From: Gracilimonas sp.
Lineage (GTDB): Bacteria; Bacteroidota; Rhodothermia; Balneolales; Balneolaceae
Direction of reading: 5' to 3'
Length of the DNA stretch: 64,000 nt
Assembly: GCA_022450045.1 (NCBI GenBank)
Contig: JAKURD010000019.1
Coordinates: 1-64,000, forward strand
The notes beneath the pieces were generated by a model. That model was not told where the DNA came from. It did no database searches and saw nothing but the letters and a program-made list of their open reading frames with translations. Position 1 is the first letter of the stretch; every line of letters starts with the position of its first letter. Positions 1-9,294 of this stretch are shown one piece after another. A program made the position numbers and the translations under genes.

Positions 1-299
1 GTCAGGTGTGGGAGACTCGAGAAGGTTTGCCCGTAATCGGTTTTTAGTTTGCTCCAGAACCAATGTTCACTGTCAATACTCAGGGCCTCTTGAAGGAGGG
101 AGAGGGCGATAATATGGGCATCAGGCAGATCGGGTTTGTTGGGATAGCGATGAAGGTTCCCGCAACCATCAAGTTCGTCTGCCAGTGTTTGTTTGACGAT
201 GGGTAATATTTTATCGAAATTAGTTTTCAGGTCGTGCATAAGGTTGGTGTTTTTGTGGATATTAACACCATTAAGATAAGTATTATTAGCCTTTTGCAT
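1..299 (-). CDS. Partial transposase-like protein, N-terminal part only
   Basis: The reading frame is open from an ATG at 297-299 to the left window edge (about 99 codons); a second in-frame ATG lies at 237-239. An AAAGG-like ribosome site sits just upstream of the first ATG. The visible protein has a helix, then a stretch reading IALSLLQEALSIDSEHWFW followed by KLKTDYG. This resembles the N-terminal region of IS982/IS4-like transposases, where a short helical domain precedes the DDE catalytic domain. The catalytic part would lie outside the window, so neither family nor activity can be fixed. It could be an intact insertion sequence running leftwards or a remnant. Confidence 0.5.
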   Translation of the reverse strand, partial: MQKANNTYLNGVNIHKNTNLMHDLKTNFDKILPIVKQTLADELDGCGNLHRYPNKPDLPDAHIIALSLLQEALSIDSEHWFWSKLKTDYGQTFSSLPHL

Positions 300-607
300 G
301 ACCTTTTTTAATATAATGTTGTTAACCCACTTACCATCAACTCTTCTTTCACCTATTATATTCTAACCGGTAAACGCGTTTAATTATTCATTTTGCACCT
401 GAGACGGGCTATATCAAATGTCGGCAAGGGGTTGCAAACCCTTGTCGCTTACACCTTGACTTCAATAGCCTAATCACATTATTTACCTATTCTCTGTCCA
501 GATTGGAACCGGTATTCTACCCGGCAACTGAACATGACACTACCCTTAAGTATAAAATTTTACTTCTCTTCTATAATAAATTTGCTTCAATAGGATCAAG
601 AAAACAT
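300..607. other. Intergenic stretch with a hairpin, no gene seen
   Basis: About 300 bases between the edge transposase and the purine nucleoside phosphorylase stop codon. It is AT-rich and holds one clear palindrome at 425-444. An open frame on the plus strand starts here but runs antisense into the phosphorylase gene and has no protein-like features. Confidence 0.6.
425..444. repeat. Near-perfect 20-bp palindrome
   Basis: CAAGGGGTT, GC, AAACCCTTG: the two halves are complementary except for one symmetric mismatch. It lies about 125 bp upstream of the edge transposase start and could be an end hairpin of that element or a terminator-like remnant. No second copy was seen in the window. Confidence 0.5.
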
Positions 608-1399
608 TTAAAATTCCCGAATCAACCCCTTCACCAGTTTCGCAAAGACATCCTTTTTCTTATTCGCTGCTTCCTTCACTTCAGCGTGATCCAGCTTTTG
701 GTCGGTTACGCCGGCTGCGGCATTGGTGATCAGTGAAATAGCTGCAGCTTTTACTCCAAGTTTCGAAGCCTCGGTAAGTTCAGGGGCGGTACTCATCCCA
801 ACCGCATCTGCTCCCATTTTTCGAAAAGCACGGATCTCAGCTTTACTTTCGTAATGAGGCCCCTTCGCAAAGAGATAGGTGCCCATTTGGGTCTCAATAC
901 CCAGATTTCGGGCTATTTGCTTTACCTGCTGTGCATGCGCTTCAAAATTTGAACTCCAGGTGTGAGAAGCTGGTTCTGATACCATAAAGAACTGCTTGAT
1001 GATCCCATCAATGATCATCAGATCACCCACCCGATACCTCAAATTAATACCTCCCGCTGCATTGGAGATAATGAGTTTTTCGACCTCAAATGCTTTAGCA
1101 AGCTGAACCGGGAGCACCGTTTTAGCAAAAGCATGACCTTCATAATGATGGAAGCGTCCGGAAAAAGCGAGTACGGACTTGCCTTTTATTTCACCGATAA
1201 TAAGTGAACCTGAGTGGCCTTCTACGGTAGATTGCGGGAAAGAGGGGATATCAGCATAGGGAATGGAATCTGCCCGTTCGATCTCGTCTCCAAATCCACC
1301 AAGACCGGAGCCTAAGATAACAGCCGCTTCAATTTTCCCGGGAAAACCGTGTTCAATTAAAAATTTCTTTATGTCATCAATGTAATCAGGCAGGCTCAT
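608..1399 (-). CDS. punA: Purine nucleoside phosphorylase, trimeric type
   Basis: 263 residues, cytoplasmic. Cleaves purine (deoxy)nucleosides with phosphate to free base and (deoxy)ribose-1-phosphate in purine salvage. Phosphate loop GSGLGG at 30-35, H62 in the VEGHSG motif, the GRFHHYEGH block at 81-89, NAAGG at 113-117, GPHYE at 180-184, GMST at 201-204 and N226 in ITNAAAG all match the trimeric (PNP/MTAP) family. E184 plus N226 is the pair that selects 6-oxopurines, so inosine and guanosine are the likely substrates. The start overlaps the end of the upstream MBL gene by 14 bases, which suggests translational coupling. Length is normal for the family. Confidence 0.93.
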   Translation of the reverse strand: MSLPDYIDDIKKFLIEHGFPGKIEAAVILGSGLGGFGDEIERADSIPYADIPSFPQSTVEGHSGSLIIGEIKGKSVLAFSGRFHHYEGHAFAKTVLPVQLAKAFEVEKLIISNAAGGINLRYRVGDLMIIDGIIKQFFMVSEPASHTWSSNFEAHAQQVKQIARNLGIETQMGTYLFAKGPHYESKAEIRAFRKMGADAVGMSTAPELTEASKLGVKAAAISLITNAAAGVTDQKLDHAEVKEAANKKKDVFAKLVKGLIREF

Positions 1400-2186
1400 A
1401 TGAATCTACATTTTCGGTGCTGTACCCGGTTTTATCATCGTAGCCGGTAAGTTTGTACAAAGGATTTCGGTCTTCATGATAAGACATAATCGTAAAACCT
1501 TCATCGAAAGCTTTCTCTGTGAGTTTCTCCCGCATCTGCTGACTTACCTTGGGCTCAAAATCATACTTGGCAGCATACTTTCTATTGATGGAACCTTTGG
1601 TGCCTATCACATCACCGGCCTGCATATACTTTTGTTCTCCGTCATCAAACAAGAGGACCTGATGAAATTCAGTATGCCCGCCAATTTTTTTCACGGTCAT
1701 GTCGGGGTAGGGCTGATCCTCCTCACTTAGAAAATGAAGATCTGCTTTTGCATCAATGAATGAAATGAATTCCGTTTTCTCGGCATCGTAATACTCTTCT
1801 TTAGCCGTCACCTTTTCCCAGCCTTTTTTAGAAACCCAGATCTTTGCTTCGGGAAAGGTCAGTTCCCAATATCCGTCCTCCCGATGAGCCAATCCCCCAA
1901 TATGATCATAATGCAGATGACTCAGAAAAATGTCTGTGATGTCGAATTCAGTAAGCCCATGCTGTTCCAAATTCTTACGTATGGTCTCAGGTCCGGTATC
2001 TTCTCCAAATTCCCCGATGCCGCAATCAAAGAGGTAGTTACGGTCGGGTGTATGTATGAGAAACGGATTCAAAGACAGCTTCAAAGCTCCCTTTGCAGGA
2101 GGGTCATCACGGTTAATGCGAACAAATTTTTTATCCAGTCCAACAGAGAAAGTGCCTTCGTAAAGTATAGCAGCGTAGGTTTTCAT
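1386..2186 (-). CDS. MBL-fold metallo-hydrolase
   Basis: 266 residues, no signal peptide. The binuclear zinc motif HLHYDH is at 90-95, with H171 (GGHTEFHQ), D192 (QAGDVI) and H237 (SYHEDRNP) supplying the other ligands, so the active site looks complete. The layout resembles the lactonase-like branch of the metallo-beta-lactamase superfamily, but the substrate cannot be read from sequence. It lies upstream of and overlaps the nucleoside phosphorylase gene, which hints at co-expression. The protein encoded at 39659-40534 is a distant paralogue with the same HLHxDH pattern. Confidence 0.85.
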   Translation of the reverse strand: MKTYAAILYEGTFSVGLDKKFVRINRDDPPAKGALKLSLNPFLIHTPDRNYLFDCGIGEFGEDTGPETIRKNLEQHGLTEFDITDIFLSHLHYDHIGGLAHREDGYWELTFPEAKIWVSKKGWEKVTAKEEYYDAEKTEFISFIDAKADLHFLSEEDQPYPDMTVKKIGGHTEFHQVLLFDDGEQKYMQAGDVIGTKGSINRKYAAKYDFEPKVSQQMREKLTEKAFDEGFTIMSYHEDRNPLYKLTGYDDKTGYSTENVDSYEPA

Positions 2187-2278
2187 GTTTGATTCTAAGA
2201 TAGAGTTTTATAAATAATACGTAATTGATTTAAATATTGAAGCTAAGCAAGATTTTAGCCGTAAGCTATCAGGCTTCA

Positions 2279-2312
2279 GCTTTCAGTTTTACTTCAAATA
2301 ATAACTGAAAGC
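2279..2312. repeat. Inverted repeat downstream of phoH
   Basis: Perfect 10-bp arms (GCTTTCAGTT at 2279-2288 and AACTGAAAGC at 2303-2312) with a 14-base loop, just past the phoH stop codon. There is no T run, so termination is uncertain. The surrounding bases repeat variants of GCTGAAAGC, a low-complexity pattern. Confidence 0.5.
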
Positions 2313-2332
2313 AGATCGCTGAGTGCTGAAAG

Positions 2333-3271
2333 CTACTTCTTTTTCTTCTCTTCGAATTTCTCGTAGGCATTAATGATATCACGCACCAGTTTGTGGCGTA
2401 CTACATCTTCCTCACCAAGATATACAAAATCAATACCGTCAATATCCTGCAAGATCTTCTGAATGGAGATCAAACCTGACTGTTGACGATGGGGGAGATC
2501 GGTTTGGGTAATATCCCCGGTAATAATGGCTCTGCTGTTGAAACCGATTCGAGTCAGGAACATCTTCATTTGGGTATTGGTAGCATTTTGTGCTTCATCC
2601 AATATCACAAAGGCATTATTTAACGTACGCCCACGCATGTAAGCCAGTGGTGCAATTTCGATCACGTTCTTGGTAAGGTGAAGTTCGAGACGATCCCGGT
2701 CTATCATATCTTCCAGCGCATCGTATAATGGACGAAGATACGGATCGATCTTTTCTTTAAGATCGCCGGGCAAAAACCCGAGATTTTCACCGGCTTCCAC
2801 GGCGGGTCGCGCTAAAATGATCTTACGTACTTTGCGGTTTTTTAGTGCCTGAACGGCTAAAGCAACGGAGGTGTAGGTTTTTCCGGTTCCGGCCGGACCT
2901 ATGGCAAAAACGATGTCATTATCAGATGATGATTTAACAATTCTACGCTGCCCCGGAGTTTTGGCTGTTATGGCTTCTCCATTGTGGGTATGGATAATGG
3001 TATCACCGGTTTCATCCAGTGTTCTGATCTGGGGTTTACTGGCTGTACTCTCACCGGATTTCAGATTCACGAGCGTGTTGACATCGCCTTCGGCTACTTT
3101 ACTTTTACGATTCAGTAATTCCAGCATTCCTTCAATCACTTTGGAAGCTGTTTCAACTTCTTCGGCCGGGCCAGTCAATTTTACCCGGTTTCCGCGGGCA
3201 TTGAATTTTGTTTCAGGAAAGGCTTTATCTAAAGCAATGATGTTATGATCATGCAGCCCGAATAGAGCCAT
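2333..3271 (-). CDS. phoH: PhoH-family ATPase
   Basis: 312 residues counted from the first ATG. Walker A GPAGTGKT is at 125-132, Walker B VILDEAQN at 222-229, and the ARPAVEAGENLGFLPGD signature at 154-170 is typical of PhoH-like proteins, which have an N-terminal KH-like part and a C-terminal ATPase linked to RNA metabolism. The open frame continues upstream of the ATG, and its codons spell IELEGADP directly before MALFG, which matches the usual family N-terminus. The real start is therefore probably about 20 codons upstream at a non-ATG codon (an ATA at about 3326-3328 is one candidate). The gene stands alone between the MBL gene and rpe. Confidence 0.9.
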   Translation of the reverse strand: MALFGLHDHNIIALDKAFPETKFNARGNRVKLTGPAEEVETASKVIEGMLELLNRKSKVAEGDVNTLVNLKSGESTASKPQIRTLDETGDTIIHTHNGEAITAKTPGQRRIVKSSSDNDIVFAIGPAGTGKTYTSVALAVQALKNRKVRKIILARPAVEAGENLGFLPGDLKEKIDPYLRPLYDALEDMIDRDRLELHLTKNVIEIAPLAYMRGRTLNNAFVILDEAQNATNTQMKMFLTRIGFNSRAIITGDITQTDLPHRQQSGLISIQKILQDIDGIDFVYLGEEDVVRHKLVRDIINAYEKFEEKKKK

Positions 3272-3422
3272 GGGATCAGCGCCTTCTAATTCTATTATTT
3301 TTTCGATAAGTATGTTTTCGTCTTCTATGGCTGTAAAATTTAAATAAAGTGAACCCTTAAAGATAAGAATTTAGCAGCAGAAATGATGCCGATCTAATAA
3401 CAACTAGGTCTTAAAAAGGGTA

Positions 3423-4091
3423 TTACCTTAACTTTTCGATAAGTTCTTCTACACGTGAGGTGATATTTTCAGCGCTGAAAACACTGCTCCCTGCAACTAA
3501 TATATCTGCTCCGGATTCGGACACTTTTTTTATGTTTTTGAGATTCACTCCGCCATCAACCTGAATCAAAAATCCAAGTTCTTTTTCTTCCCGCATTTTA
3601 GCTAACTCACTAAGTTTGTTGTAGCTGCTTTCAATAAAACTCTGACCTCCAAAACCGGGATTTACACTCATAATGAGAACCAGGTCCACATCAGCCAGCA
3701 CAGGTTCAATATTGTGCAAGGAAGTTGCAGGATTTACTACCACGCCGGTCATCAACCCATACTTTTTGATATTTTGAATGGAGCGATGTAAGTGAGTACA
3801 GGTCTCATAATGAACGGAGATCAGGTCGGCTCCGGCTTCTACAAAATTCTCAACGTAGTCATCCGGATTCTCGATCATTAAATGGACGTCAAAAAAAGCT
3901 TCGGGAGCCGCTTTTTTGGCTGCTTTCACAATTCCCGGGCCGTAACTGATATTCGGAACAAAATGCCCGTCCATGATATCGCAATGTATCCATGTGACGC
4001 CCCCTTTGATTGCATCTTCAATATTCTCTCCAAGCTTTGTGAAGTCGGCGGCTAAAATTGACGGTGCTAAAATGGGGAGTTCGAAATTCAT
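3423..4091 (-). CDS. rpe: Ribulose-phosphate 3-epimerase
   Basis: 222 residues, cytoplasmic TIM barrel. Interconverts ribulose-5-phosphate and xylulose-5-phosphate in the pentose phosphate pathway. S11 in APSILAADF, H36 and D38 in WIHCDIMDGHFVPN, H70 in DVHLMIENP, the phosphate-binding VNPGFGGQ loop and D179 in QVDGGV are all present; D38 and D179 are the expected acid/base pair and the two histidines bind metal. The start codon directly abuts the stop codon of the upstream PASTA gene, so both are probably read from one transcript. Family-typical length. Confidence 0.96.
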   Translation of the reverse strand: MNFELPILAPSILAADFTKLGENIEDAIKGGVTWIHCDIMDGHFVPNISYGPGIVKAAKKAAPEAFFDVHLMIENPDDYVENFVEAGADLISVHYETCTHLHRSIQNIKKYGLMTGVVVNPATSLHNIEPVLADVDLVLIMSVNPGFGGQSFIESSYNKLSELAKMREEKELGFLIQVDGGVNLKNIKKVSESGADILVAGSSVFSAENITSRVEELIEKLR

Positions 4092-4958
4092 TTAGTTTTT
4101 ATCGTTGTTATTCGGTTGATTGGTAAGGGAGTCGGGCGGTGTAGTGTTAAGGGAATCCGGGTTGCTGTCCGTTGAGTCGATGATAACAGCCCCGCCTTCG
4201 GTTTCTTCAATAACTTCAAAGCGTTCTGAGATCACCAAGGTCAGCGTTTCTCCTTCGCGTAACTCTTCTTGTTTTGGAGAATAATCCAAAACCGTGTTTG
4301 GAATAATATCTTTGACCGGCCGGAATTGAACTTCCCCAACATTTAAACCGGCTCTGCGCAATGCAAGCTGTGCTTCAGGGAGTCTAAGGCCTACGATTTC
4401 GGGAACCGTTACCATTCGCTCACCCAAACCATCACTTATAACCAGGTCAACAACAGCTCCTTTTTCAACGGTAGCTCCTGCCGGTAGCGATTGCCGAAGA
4501 ACGACGTTCTTGAACCGGGATGATTCATAACTTCTACTCCCGACTTGTAACCCGTAATTTTGAAGCTGAAGTTCAGCGTTACGCAGATTCAGATCCACAA
4601 CTTTAGGAACTTCAACAGTGGGTTTAACTTCGGTATTAACGGTGAGATAAATTTTTCGGTTGGGCTTTACAATATTAGCCGGTTCGGGGGATTGATCGAT
4701 AACATAATCTGCAGGATAAGCCGGGTTCGATCTGCGTTCGGTGATCTCAAAACGAAGTCCATAAGAAGTTAACAGGCTTTCGGCTTCCTCCATAGATATT
4801 TTGGAAACATCAGGCACGGTGATCCCTTCATTGTAATTGGTATAAGAGGGCATGATCAATTTATCTGCTATTAATAGAAAAGCCGCACCAAAAACGATGA
4901 GCGCCAATCCGCCAATGTAGAAATATTTGTTCGTGAAAATGTATTTGAGCATGTCCAT
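4092..4958 (-). CDS. Membrane-anchored PASTA-domain protein
   Basis: 288 residues. A short cytoplasmic head is followed by one membrane segment (about 13-30) and then three PASTA repeats at about 45-108, 114-176 and 183-245, each opening with a VP-D/E/K motif (TVPDV, EVPKV, TVPEI). The C-terminus is acidic and rich in S, T, P and N. There is no kinase or penicillin-binding domain, so it is a stand-alone periplasmic PASTA protein. PASTA domains in other proteins bind peptidoglycan or muropeptides; a cell-wall sensing or scaffolding role is inferred. It sits between the DUF5683 gene and rpe with tight spacing. Confidence 0.85.
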   Translation of the reverse strand: MDMLKYIFTNKYFYIGGLALIVFGAAFLLIADKLIMPSYTNYNEGITVPDVSKISMEEAESLLTSYGLRFEITERRSNPAYPADYVIDQSPEPANIVKPNRKIYLTVNTEVKPTVEVPKVVDLNLRNAELQLQNYGLQVGSRSYESSRFKNVVLRQSLPAGATVEKGAVVDLVISDGLGERMVTVPEIVGLRLPEAQLALRRAGLNVGEVQFRPVKDIIPNTVLDYSPKQEELREGETLTLVISERFEVIEETEGGAVIIDSTDSNPDSLNTTPPDSLTNQPNNNDKN

Positions 4959-4981
4959 AAAATAAGGGAACTAACAACGGG

Positions 4982-5938
4982 TTAAAAGTGCCATGTCATT
5001 GAAAACTGTTCCAGCTTCATTAAATTTGCTTCTGTTTCGATTCTGCTGTTTTTAAGTTGAACGGTGAAAAGAGCATCAAAAGCTGAAACTATATGGTTTA
5101 CCACAAGCAGTTTAAGGATGTTCCCGGCTGTACGATAATTTTGATTGAATTCCTGCGCACGATTCCGGCCTTCATAAAAAAGATCGAAAGGCTCATCTTC
5201 ACCATTCCAAAAATACCGGTACATGGAAATATCCTGATTCTGAGCTGTGGTTATCTCAGTATACCAGTCGCGCCAGCCGGGCTGATATTGATAGTACTTG
5301 CTGATCAGCTCATAGTATTGTTGGGAGCCATAATCAGGTAGTTCATGGGAAAAATTACTACCAATGCGATCTTTGAAAATGAATGGTGTTTGGTTTTCTA
5401 CGTTTCTTAAGGTTGAGATTGGAACTTGATTCCAGTCTTCCCTGGTATTTTCCCAATTGGGATCATTTCCCAGGATCTCAGCTTCTAAAGATTGCCAGCC
5501 ATTGTTAAGATCATATTGCTGAGAATAATTTACCAGCCATTCGGCATAGGCCACCACACTCCAGTTGTTATGAGTGAACTGCTCATAAGCTCTTTCCTGT
5601 TCGCGGGCTTTAGCATTTCTGTCAAGATGATAGATCAGTCCCACGACTTCAGTCGCAAAATAAACTCCGGCGCGGACCCATTTTCCGTTGGCAGCCTGAC
5701 CAGCACCCGGAATTAATGCGGAAGCAGCGAAAGCGATACCAGGATTTGTTCTTGTGGAATTTAGGATCGAACTATTCCTATTAGCCCTGAAATCTGAAAT
5801 ATCAACTTGTTGGCCGATGCCTTCAGGCTGTTCGGTTTTCTTAAAGATCCCATTACTAAAGCTGCTTATTGTTTGCGCATAGGCTGAAAAGGATAGCGAT
5901 ATCAGTAAGACTAATACGAACGAAACCTGAATCCTCAT
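4982..5938 (-). CDS. DUF5683-like exported protein
   Basis: 318 residues with a cleavable signal peptide (hydrophobic 5-20, ending AYAQ). The ALIPGAGQ stretch followed by an aromatic helix is the hallmark of DUF5683-type proteins of the Bacteroidota/Balneolota envelope. The middle is rich in Y, W, N and Q, and a second hydrophobic stretch (GNILKLLVVNHIVSAFDA) lies near the C-terminus. Its ATG overlaps the stop of the upstream giant protein as ATGA, so the two are very likely co-translated. Function unknown; the context suggests an outer-membrane or periplasmic partner of the upstream protein. Confidence 0.75.
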   Translation of the reverse strand: MRIQVSFVLVLLISLSFSAYAQTISSFSNGIFKKTEQPEGIGQQVDISDFRANRNSSILNSTRTNPGIAFAASALIPGAGQAANGKWVRAGVYFATEVVGLIYHLDRNAKAREQERAYEQFTHNNWSVVAYAEWLVNYSQQYDLNNGWQSLEAEILGNDPNWENTREDWNQVPISTLRNVENQTPFIFKDRIGSNFSHELPDYGSQQYYELISKYYQYQPGWRDWYTEITTAQNQDISMYRYFWNGEDEPFDLFYEGRNRAQEFNQNYRTAGNILKLLVVNHIVSAFDALFTVQLKNSRIETEANLMKLEQFSMTWHF

Positions 5939-8900
5939 AACAGTTCAAAATCAAAAGTTAAGCCGAAGTGAAATAGAAGTTCCCTGCCATAAGTTACACG
6001 ATTACTTTGTGAGTTGGTGATGAAATCTTTCGGCAGTGTGAGAGTGAAATGATCAAAACCATACGAGGTACTTACAAAGAACTTGAGCGGAAATAAATAG
6101 AACCCGTTCATGGCCACACGAATTTCAGCGCCCATTCCGGACTTTAAGCTGTTTCCGGTGTCATAGGGACTTCTCCATCCATTTCCGGTTTCAAAAAAGA
6201 AACGTGCAAAAATTTTATCGAAAGTATAAGGTCCGGCCTGTTTATTGATCCCACGATAGATGGGTGCAAACCAGGAGAGGCTGGTAAAAGCCGTAGTACT
6301 GCCGCCAAGTGCGAAATAGGGATAACTCCGCATCCCCAAAAATCCGCCTACATAATCTGCATAAAATGAGTCTCCGGGGCTGTTGAAATAGTGGAAACTC
6401 CGGATACGGGCCTGAAATGCCTGATCTCCCAGTGTTTTGAATCCATAACGCACGTGCAGTTCAGTGGAATGGTTATTAGAGTTCTCAAATACCGGTTTCA
6501 AAGCCCCGTCTTTGATCTCATATTCTTCCAGCAATTTGGAGGGTTGAAACTGATATCTCAAATAACCTTTTAATCCCAACGGGGCAATATCGGCATCATT
6601 GGAATAGGTGTAATAGTCGAAGGTATAGGAAGTTGAGAGGGTGGTACCGCGGAAATACTGGGACGAAGATCCGCTCACTTGTTGTTTCAGTTCCCGGGAA
6701 TAAAAGTTATCGGTAGAAACGGTATAAGGGCTGTAGGTAATTCCAAGTTCGAGTAAGCTTCTCCGGCTTAATTTGCTTCGGAAGAAAAGGCCTGCCTCCC
6801 ATATATCATAAGCGATATCTGTTGTAACCGTATCAGGGAGGCAAGAAGTACAAGGGAATTCTTCAATTGAAAGTCCATCAGATACATTACGACGCATATT
6901 ATAGATCTCGACAGCTACGGTGGGGGACCAGCTGCGTTCTATAAATGGGAGTCCCCGGTGTTCGAGAATGAGGAATGCATCACGGTCAAGCCCGAAGAGG
7001 CGATCGGGACGGAAAAAACCACCAATGCTTTCCGCAGGCTGAGATGCCACCCCCACCATCAACCCTCCAAACAAACTTAATTTATCGATCACATCACGCG
7101 AAGAAAAATAGACCCCCGGTTTAACATCCCGTAGTAGATTCCCTCCAAATTTACCGAACTTTCCATTTTTGATGAGGGCTCCGTTATTTCCATTCTCTTT
7201 TGAGTAATTATCAAAGCGGATAACAGGGAAATAGCTGAATCCGGTGTATGTGTCATCATATTTTCGGAACGTTCTTTTATCCATTTCACTGATGGTGTTG
7301 AGGATATAGTTATAATTTCCGGTATCGGCAATGGCAATCACTTCCTCAGAAAATGGGTTGAGGTCAGAGTCGTCAAACTCGCTTAATTGATCGATGTAGT
7401 CGAAGTCACCGCCCGGGGAGCTGATGTCATCAGAATAAACAGGATTATAGAATCCGTGTTCTGAATGCGTTAAAAGATCACCCTCGTTTGCCTGCATGAT
7501 CTTATAACCATCAGCCTGATATTCTGAGTAATAGAGTTTTCCGTTCTCCCCAATAAAAGGCATGAAGGCACCCCCGATAACGGCCGTTAATTTTTGAGGC
7601 TCTCCGCCATCAAGGTGGATTCTGTAAATGTTGAAGATACCTTCTACGCTGGATGAGTAATATAAATGATCTCCGTTTGGGCCAATATAGGGATCCCGAT
7701 AGTCCACATAGGGATCACTCAAAAAAGAGGTAGTTTGTTGTGATTCCAGATCATAGACAAAAATATCACGGTTGGTTTGATCGGAGCCGGCAAACCAGAT
7801 CTTGGTATCATTTGTGTTCCATTGTGGTGTGGCCACAGTCTCACCATTTTGAAAGTCGGTAAGCATTGTTACCGAGTCGGGATGACCGGGATAAAGAAGC
7901 ACGAGGTTTTGGGTGCCTTTTTCATATTGTACAGCCGCTATTTTATCACCCGTATTATTCCAGCTTGGAAATTGGATCCGGCCACTTTGGCTAAGTCGTT
8001 CAATTTCTTTTGATTCCAGATCATAGACAAAAATATCCCGGTACTGCTCTCCGTATTTATTCGTTTTACTGACGGAGTAAGCGATCTTTTTACTGTCAGG
8101 AGAAAAGGAAAAGGAGGTTTCCAAAAATGTGAGTAAAGGTTCTTTTGAAGCAAAGCGATGAGGATCATCCTGGAATCCGCTGATGTTAACCACGGCAACT
8201 TTTGTTTCTTTATCATCTACATCTTTCAGATACAGTGAGAGTAATCCAAAATCGACTCCCTTATTGGAAAGGTAAGCAAGCTGTTTTTGATCCGGAGAGA
8301 GTTGGGGGTAAAAATTGAAAAACCCATATTTTTCTATGGTTTCAGAGGGAGTTGGAGTGATGTTTTCTACAGCTGTTTGATAGAATTCTTTGCGTTCAGC
8401 GATCCAATCATTAAAAATATCATATCCCGGAACTCCGGTTGTAATTTCAATGGCTTCGGCAACCGAGTACACTCCTTTTTGGCCCAATGCTTGAGTGACC
8501 TCGTGCAAAACTTCATCCCCAAAGCGATTGGCCAGATAGATCACGAAGGCGAAGCCCTGATTATAGACGGTCTCGCGCTCAAGACTTGTTTTGGAGGAGA
8601 AAATGCCCATTTCATCCAGAGAAAAATACGTATCGGATAAGATACGGGTTCGAAGTATCATGTCTCTGTGACTGTCCCAGGTCTCATAGAACAGCCCGGT
8701 GGTTTGGTATTGCGCCGTTCCTTCAGCAAGCCATGCCGGTATGTTGACTGTAGCAAAAGGCATGGTTATGATACCATTTGGAAATCCGTAAAGTACATCG
8801 GGACGCCGGACATCCTCATACGAAAGCCATTGCAGGTAGAAAGCAGGGATCTTGCGGGAGCGCTTCATGCCTTTTTGTATCTGAACGATATGCACATATT

Positions 8901-9294
8901 CGTGAGTGATCACATTTCGCAGCCAGTTGTGTGTGCCTCGTAAGGGGGAGTCAAGGGCGGGAAGCCAAATATCGATCTTGTTATCAAAGAAATAGGCGGT
9001 ACCGTTGGAGTAATCTTCGCGGTCTTTAAGAACGATACTCACTTTTTCTTCAGGCTGATACCGATAGAGATCAGTGATAGGCTTATATACTTCCTCAGCA
9101 ATACGCGAGGCTACCTGGGCCGAACGGCTGTTTCCTTCCTGAAAATGAATAAGAAAATGTTCGCTTTCAATGGTGTACCAGTCCAGATGGTTTTGGGGAT
9201 ATTCATAAAAACGAACATCGGTCTGAGCTATGGCGATAACAGGAGTGAAAGCCATGGCCAAAAGTAAGATCGATATTTGTTTCAAATTCGGCAT
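5935..9294 (-). CDS. Peptidase MA-like, PD40 propeller and outer-membrane barrel in one chain
   Basis: 1119 residues with a signal peptide (about 1-24). Residues 30-300 form a gluzincin-type peptidase domain: zinc motif HEYVH at 131-135 and E191 in AWLAEGTAQY as probable third ligand. Residues about 310-620 carry PD40/TolB-like beta-propeller repeats (SPDQKQLAYLS, SPDSKKIAYSV, QFPSWNNTGDKIA, GPNGDHLYY). From about 690 to the end, alternating aromatic/hydrophobic strands and the terminal FDFELL suggest a surface-antigen (Omp85-like) beta-barrel. The zinc site looks intact, so an outer-membrane-anchored protease is plausible. It overlaps the upstream cargo gene by one base and the downstream DUF5683 gene by four. 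Confidence 0.8.
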   Translation of the reverse strand: MPNLKQISILLLAMAFTPVIAIAQTDVRFYEYPQNHLDWYTIESEHFLIHFQEGNSRSAQVASRIAEEVYKPITDLYRYQPEEKVSIVLKDREDYSNGTAYFFDNKIDIWLPALDSPLRGTHNWLRNVITHEYVHIVQIQKGMKRSRKIPAFYLQWLSYEDVRRPDVLYGFPNGIITMPFATVNIPAWLAEGTAQYQTTGLFYETWDSHRDMILRTRILSDTYFSLDEMGIFSSKTSLERETVYNQGFAFVIYLANRFGDEVLHEVTQALGQKGVYSVAEAIEITTGVPGYDIFNDWIAERKEFYQTAVENITPTPSETIEKYGFFNFYPQLSPDQKQLAYLSNKGVDFGLLSLYLKDVDDKETKVAVVNISGFQDDPHRFASKEPLLTFLETSFSFSPDSKKIAYSVSKTNKYGEQYRDIFVYDLESKEIERLSQSGRIQFPSWNNTGDKIAAVQYEKGTQNLVLLYPGHPDSVTMLTDFQNGETVATPQWNTNDTKIWFAGSDQTNRDIFVYDLESQQTTSFLSDPYVDYRDPYIGPNGDHLYYSSSVEGIFNIYRIHLDGGEPQKLTAVIGGAFMPFIGENGKLYYSEYQADGYKIMQANEGDLLTHSEHGFYNPVYSDDISSPGGDFDYIDQLSEFDDSDLNPFSEEVIAIADTGNYNYILNTISEMDKRTFRKYDDTYTGFSYFPVIRFDNYSKENGNNGALIKNGKFGKFGGNLLRDVKPGVYFSSRDVIDKLSLFGGLMVGVASQPAESIGGFFRPDRLFGLDRDAFLILEHRGLPFIERSWSPTVAVEIYNMRRNVSDGLSIEEFPCTSCLPDTVTTDIAYDIWEAGLFFRSKLSRRSLLELGITYSPYTVSTDNFYSRELKQQVSGSSSQYFRGTTLSTSYTFDYYTYSNDADIAPLGLKGYLRYQFQPSKLLEEYEIKDGALKPVFENSNNHSTELHVRYGFKTLGDQAFQARIRSFHYFNSPGDSFYADYVGGFLGMRSYPYFALGGSTTAFTSLSWFAPIYRGINKQAGPYTFDKIFARFFFETGNGWRSPYDTGNSLKSGMGAEIRVAMNGFYLFPLKFFVSTSYGFDHFTLTLPKDFITNSQSNRVTYGRELLFHFGLTFDFELL

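Noticed and set aside
503..736. Plus-strand open frame over the phosphorylase gene end
   Set aside because: Antisense to a well-supported punA; composition shows no protein features.
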